Source: Bacillota bacterium (GTDB taxonomy: Bacteria > Bacillota > Clostridia > Acetivibrionales > DSM-1351). Taken from it: a stretch of DNA of 55,292 nucleotides. The notes below the pieces were generated by a model, which saw nothing but the letters and a program-made list of their open reading frames with translations, was not told where the DNA came from and ran no database searches. Within the stretch, counting starts at the first letter, position 1. Every line of letters begins with the position of its first letter. A program made the translations under genes and the position numbers. Of the stretch, positions 51,992 to 55,292 are shown piece after piece. The stretch spans positions 1 through 55,292 of the forward strand of contig JAEVZU010000328.1 of NCBI GenBank assembly GCA_023392075.1, read 5' to 3'.

Positions 51992-53797
51992 GTGTTTCAT
52001 ATACTTAATTTGAAGCATTGTTTCTCATTCTCAACTTCTACGTTGAGGTTTAAAATAATTTTCGGATTCGTACTTATAACCGTACCTCTTTTGCTGATCC
52101 TAATATGCAACAACTGGTATGCCATGAAGGTGGTATGCGATCAGGTCGCAGCCTCCAATAAAAGTATCGTGCAGATACACAGCAACCAGGTTGACAACGA
52201 ACTGAAGGATATGGAGAAATATCTCCACAGCATGGCTTTTCAGGATCCCAACATTATATATATAGGATCAAATCCAACCAGCACCATAGAGGATTATGTA
52301 TCCAATGTAAATCTGTCAAATAAATTTCAGAAAGATGTTTTTGAATATAGTTATGCCAATGCCATATTTTTATATAAGCCTAATTCAAAGGAACTTATTA
52401 TGGCTCCTCAGCAGCAGGGGGATTATGATGAAATTGCTGCAAGACTGGGTGATATTCTTAAGGATCCCGGTACTTGCAAGCAGCTTGTGAACAGCTGGCA
52501 GCAATTTGATCTGAAGGGACAGAAATTTCTGCTTAAATTGACTGATACGGGTTATGAAACATATATCGGAGTATGGGTAAACCTGGATGATTTGCTTAAG
52601 CCCATACGCTTTCTGGAATTCAGTGATAATTCACAGGTAATGTTCGCCTCTTCAAAAGGTGAGGTGCTTACAAAAAATACAACTGTACACCCGTCAAAAA
52701 CCTTTAGTCCGGATTTGCTTCAGAAGGCTTTGACCGATAGTTCAAAACCTTATACAATACTAAAAAGCCAAAACGACGGTGCCGATTCGATGATTGTAGA
52801 CATTCACTCGGATGTTTCAGATCTTTATTTAGTGGTCGTGCTTCCTGTAAATGCTCTGCTAGAAAAGCTGACAGTCTTTCAGAGTGTGGTTTATGTGACT
52901 CCGTTCGCTGCTGCTGTTTTTTTAGCTATTTTTCTGTTCTATCTTCAAAAGGAGATTGCTTCACCTGTAAAGAAACTGCTGAGAGGAATGGGTAAAATTC
53001 AAGCCGGGGATCTTACTGCGCGAATAGAGCCATCAAGATTGTCAGAATTCAACTCCATAAACAACGCCTTCAATAATATGGCCCATGAGGTCCAGTATCT
53101 CAAGAACGGTATTTATGAAGAACAGCTCAGGGTACAAAAGGCAGAGATGAAAGAACTGCAGGCGCAGATCTATCCGCATTTCTTCGCCAATTGCCTTAAT
53201 CTGGTGTATTCACTGGCGCAGGTCAAGGATACCGAGCTGGTCAAGCAGCTTACTCTGCATATGGTCCGTTACTTGAGATTCATGATGCGTACAAACCGTA
53301 CTCTTGTTACATTAACCGAGGAGCTGGAACATATAAGTAATTATCTGAGTATTCAGAAAATACGGTTTCCCAAAGCCTTTGACTATAGTATAAAGATTGA
53401 AGAGGAACTGGGACCGGTACCGGTTCCGGCGTTTATCCTGCAGCCTTTTGTAGAAAACTCAATGGAGCATGGTTTTTGCTACAGGGAGGATCTGCCGTTT
53501 AATATCAAGGTTGAAGCAAGGTTGAATTCCGATAGTAACGGGAAATATATCTCGATCAGGATTGAAGATAACGGAAAGGGTTTTCCGCCGGAAATAATAT
53601 CGGAACTTCAAACAGAAGACTATTTTAATAAAGGGTTTGACAAGCATATAGGTATATGGAATGTTCACCGCCGCTGTCAATTGTATTACCATTCGGAGGT
53701 CAAAATCTCCTTCTTTAATAATACCAATGGCGGAGCGGTTGTTGAGATGGCATTGCCGGTATCGGAAACGGCATCAGGGAGGGATCAGTATGTTTAG
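51992..53797 (+). CDS. YesM-type membrane histidine kinase
   Basis: About 601 residues. The start is uncertain: GTG 51992 overlaps GGAAGGAG, and TTG 52010 is the alternative. Two membrane helices (LRFKIIFGFVLITVPLLLIL, about 18-38; VYVTPFAAAVFLAIFLFYLQ, about 305-325) enclose an extracytoplasmic sensor domain. A HAMP domain follows (EIASPVKKLLRGMGKIQAGD), then the His_kinase H-box QIYPHFFANCLN with H396; YesM proteins normally have QINPHFLYN. The ATPase has the N box PFVENSMEHGF and G boxes RIEDNGKGFPP and HIGIWNVHRRC. It overlaps the response-regulator gene by 8 bases, so they form a pair. Ligand probably a sugar, by family. Confidence 0.92.
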   Translation: MFHILNLKHCFSFSTSTLRFKIIFGFVLITVPLLLILICNNWYAMKVVCDQVAASNKSIVQIHSNQVDNELKDMEKYLHSMAFQDPNIIYIGSNPTSTIEDYVSNVNLSNKFQKDVFEYSYANAIFLYKPNSKELIMAPQQQGDYDEIAARLGDILKDPGTCKQLVNSWQQFDLKGQKFLLKLTDTGYETYIGVWVNLDDLLKPIRFLEFSDNSQVMFASSKGEVLTKNTTVHPSKTFSPDLLQKALTDSSKPYTILKSQNDGADSMIVDIHSDVSDLYLVVVLPVNALLEKLTVFQSVVYVTPFAAAVFLAIFLFYLQKEIASPVKKLLRGMGKIQAGDLTARIEPSRLSEFNSINNAFNNMAHEVQYLKNGIYEEQLRVQKAEMKELQAQIYPHFFANCLNLVYSLAQVKDTELVKQLTLHMVRYLRFMMRTNRTLVTLTEELEHISNYLSIQKIRFPKAFDYSIKIEEELGPVPVPAFILQPFVENSMEHGFCYREDLPFNIKVEARLNSDSNGKYISIRIEDNGKGFPPEIISELQTEDYFNKGFDKHIGIWNVHRRCQLYYHSEVKISFFNNTNGGAVVEMALPVSETASGRDQYV

Positions 53798-54860
53798 TGT
53801 TTTAGTCGTGGATGATGAAATTTATGCTGTAAAAGGTATTGTTGACGGTATTGACTGGAATAAGCTGGGCGTTTCAGAGGTATTTGAGGCCTATCACGCC
53901 AGGGAGGCCAAAGCAATACTTGAAAGTAAACCGGTTGATTTAATTATTTGTGATATAAATATGCCCGAGGAAAACGGGCTTGAACTTTTAGAGTGGGCCA
54001 AAGAACAGTTTCCGGAGCTCGAAGCGGTATTTCTGACCTGTCATACCGATTTCAATTATGTCCGTAAAGCGCTCCAGCTGGGAAGCTGTGACTATTTGTT
54101 AAAGCCGGTCATTTATGAAGAAATGGAGGAGGTCCTCCGCAAAAATTTCGACAGGCTGATAAAAGAACGAACCAACCAGGAAAGCATGGAAAGCTTCAAG
54201 AGATATTATAATATCGAGGAACAGTGGAAAAGTCTGCTTGGAAATGATGGCAGTGAAGAAGCCGGTGAATTGATAAATCAGACCATGGACTGGATTTACG
54301 GCAGGAACGATAACAAAGGGACTCTAATAAAAGTCTATCAAAGTATTTTGCAGACGGCAGTTTTTGTGCTGAAGAAAAAAGGTATGTCGCTGGATAACTT
54401 AAACAGCCTTGAACTGAGCATGGACGGGCATGAAATTACATGCAGCGATGAGCAGTTCAGGCAATGGCTGGACAATATCATAAAGGTTGTGTGTACAAAC
54501 ACCGGAGACAGCGGGAACCGGATCCGGAAAAACAGTATTGTCCATGAATTGCAGAGATATATACAGCAGAATCTCAACAGGAAGCTGACCCGTGAGGAGT
54601 TGTCGGAATACGTGCATTTGAACGAGTCATACCTTTCCAGGCTGTTTCATAAGGAAACAGGTATGTCACTGTCGGATTATATTTTGCAGGAGCGTATGAA
54701 ATTGGCGAAAGTACTTATATCAGAGTCGGATATGCCTATATATGGCATAGCAAATCAGCTTTGCTACGACAATTTCTCCTATTTTGCAAAAATGTTCAAG
54801 AAGGTTTATAACCTTACACCGCAGGAATTCAGAAAAAAATACTTCAGTCAAACTGTATAA
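53790..54860 (+). CDS. YesN-type response regulator, receiver plus AraC HTH
   Basis: 356 residues from ATG 53790 after GGGAGGGA. Receiver domain 1-120: acidic pair VVDDE, phosphorylated D55 in DLIICDINMPEENG, and K105 in CDYLLKPV. A linker domain follows at 130-250. The C-terminal AraC HTH pair covers about 258-356 (LNRKLTREELSEYVHLNESY, LSRLFHKETGMSLSDYILQE, GIANQLCYDNFSYFAKMFKK, VYNLTPQEFRKKY). It would act on phosphorylation by the overlapping YesM-type kinase. The genes it controls are probably sugar-uptake genes, but none lie downstream within this window. Confidence 0.95.
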   Translation: MFSVLVVDDEIYAVKGIVDGIDWNKLGVSEVFEAYHAREAKAILESKPVDLIICDINMPEENGLELLEWAKEQFPELEAVFLTCHTDFNYVRKALQLGSCDYLLKPVIYEEMEEVLRKNFDRLIKERTNQESMESFKRYYNIEEQWKSLLGNDGSEEAGELINQTMDWIYGRNDNKGTLIKVYQSILQTAVFVLKKKGMSLDNLNSLELSMDGHEITCSDEQFRQWLDNIIKVVCTNTGDSGNRIRKNSIVHELQRYIQQNLNRKLTREELSEYVHLNESYLSRLFHKETGMSLSDYILQERMKLAKVLISESDMPIYGIANQLCYDNFSYFAKMFKKVYNLTPQEFRKKYFSQTV

Positions 54861-54912
54861 CCCCAGAGTTGAATTCAAATTAAACCGCACAATGAGTTGA
54901 TTTACTTACTGT

Positions 54913-54971
54913 GAAGGGAGCTGTTGCACAATGAATAAATTTTATTCATCCGGGCAGCAGTTTCTTTTTTT
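54913..54971 (+). terminator. terminator of the two-component operon; copy 2 of a repeated terminator
   Basis: Outer stem GGAGCTGTTGC / GCAGCAGTTTC, inner TGAATAAATTTTATTCA and seven T residues. It is almost identical to 4777-4832. Confidence 0.85.
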
Positions 54972-55137
54972 AACTTTAAAGGGTAAAAGGAGATGTCTCA
55001 AATGAGACAATTGTAAATAATGGAATACTGAAGTTAACCTGTTGTGCTAATTGGAATTTTGTTTTTGCTTTACAGATAGATTAAATCAGAATCAACTGGT
55101 ACGCTAGTACAACTTCATGAAATTAGATGCACAATTA

Positions 55138-55290
55138 AAAACAATTGCGGTAAATTGTCGACGAAGGTAAAGTGGTTTTGCCGGCAAAGCAACAGGACGT
55201 TGCTTTGAGCTTCAAATCGAGACAGGAGGTCGAGTTTGAGCGACGGCAAAACCGCTTTAAATGAGGCGATACAATTTTCGTAATTGTTTT
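55138..55290. repeat. cloverleaf-like inverted-repeat element
   Basis: Outer arms AACAATTGCGGTAAATTGT / ACAATTTTCGTAATTGTT are continued by AAAGTGGTTTTGCCG (55169-55183) with CGGCAAAACCGCTTT (55244-55258). Inside are two hairpins: CAAAGCAAC / GTTGCTTTG (55185-55207) and GCTTCAAATCGA / TCGAGTTTGAGC (55209-55241). It has no reading frame. It resembles a small palindromic mobile element or a structured RNA, and the element at 23315-23423 is built in a similar way. Confidence 0.55.
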
Positions 55291-55292
55291 GG

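Overview
The window looks like a chromosomal segment of an anaerobic, spore-forming-type Clostridia (Bacillota), probably a plant-polysaccharide degrader of the Ruminiclostridium kind. The grounds are strong AGGAGG-type ribosome binding sites, AT-rich spacers around GC-richer genes, GTP-dependent PEP carboxykinase, an S-layer (SLH) giant protein, YesM/YesN-type regulators, LplABC-type sugar uptake and a GH42 glycosidase. No rRNA, tRNA, CRISPR array, transposase or integrase gene was found.

Layout. 0-5 kb: 3' part of a purine (NCS2) permease, a P-loop protein of PRK06851 type, and pckA. 5-13 kb: a cell-surface locus of two 80-residue phage tail-collar proteins, a discoidin/cadherin-like protein and a 2026-residue SLH-anchored repeat protein. 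13-24.6 kb: an accessory region built on the broken yyaL (DUF255 thioredoxin-domain) gene. The yyaL 3' part is followed by up to four further displaced yyaL 5' ends, all in the same orientation and increasingly decayed. Between them lie passenger genes: HTH + erythromycin-esterase-like, ANT(6)-like nucleotidyltransferase, ECF sigma + anti-sigma, an EFR1/ImmA chimera, an EamA exporter, a Phd/RelE toxin-antitoxin pair and a second nucleotidyltransferase. I read this as repeated site-specific insertion into the codons of the CHWC motif of yyaL; it is the most unusual thing in the window.

24.6-34.4 kb: a glycan-use locus (AraC-type membrane sensor-regulator, two LplB/LplC-type permeases, solute-binding lipoprotein, GH42 beta-galactosidase, zinc dehydrogenase) lying between two 80-bp direct repeats. 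The right repeat is the 3' end and terminator of an XRE regulator gene. 34.4-42.4 kb: a patchwork of small and broken genes (frameshifted GNAT, truncated purple-acid-phosphatase-like protein, ceramidase-like protein with a structured leader, secreted and small membrane proteins, an AraC/GyrI-domain remnant). 42.4-48 kb: AraC/GyrI regulator, an FMN-dependent lactate-oxidase-like enzyme, then the pantothenate operon panG-panB-panC-panD, whose first ribosome binding site is folded into a hairpin. 48-50 kb: an ABC-F antibiotic-resistance ATPase preceded by a full four-segment attenuator with a two-codon leader ORF. 50-55 kb: a VOC protein, a membrane protein, a YesM/YesN two-component pair, a terminator nearly identical to the one after pckA, and a highly structured inverted-repeat element at the right edge.

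All names rest on reading the protein sequences and recognising families by eye; no database search was run.
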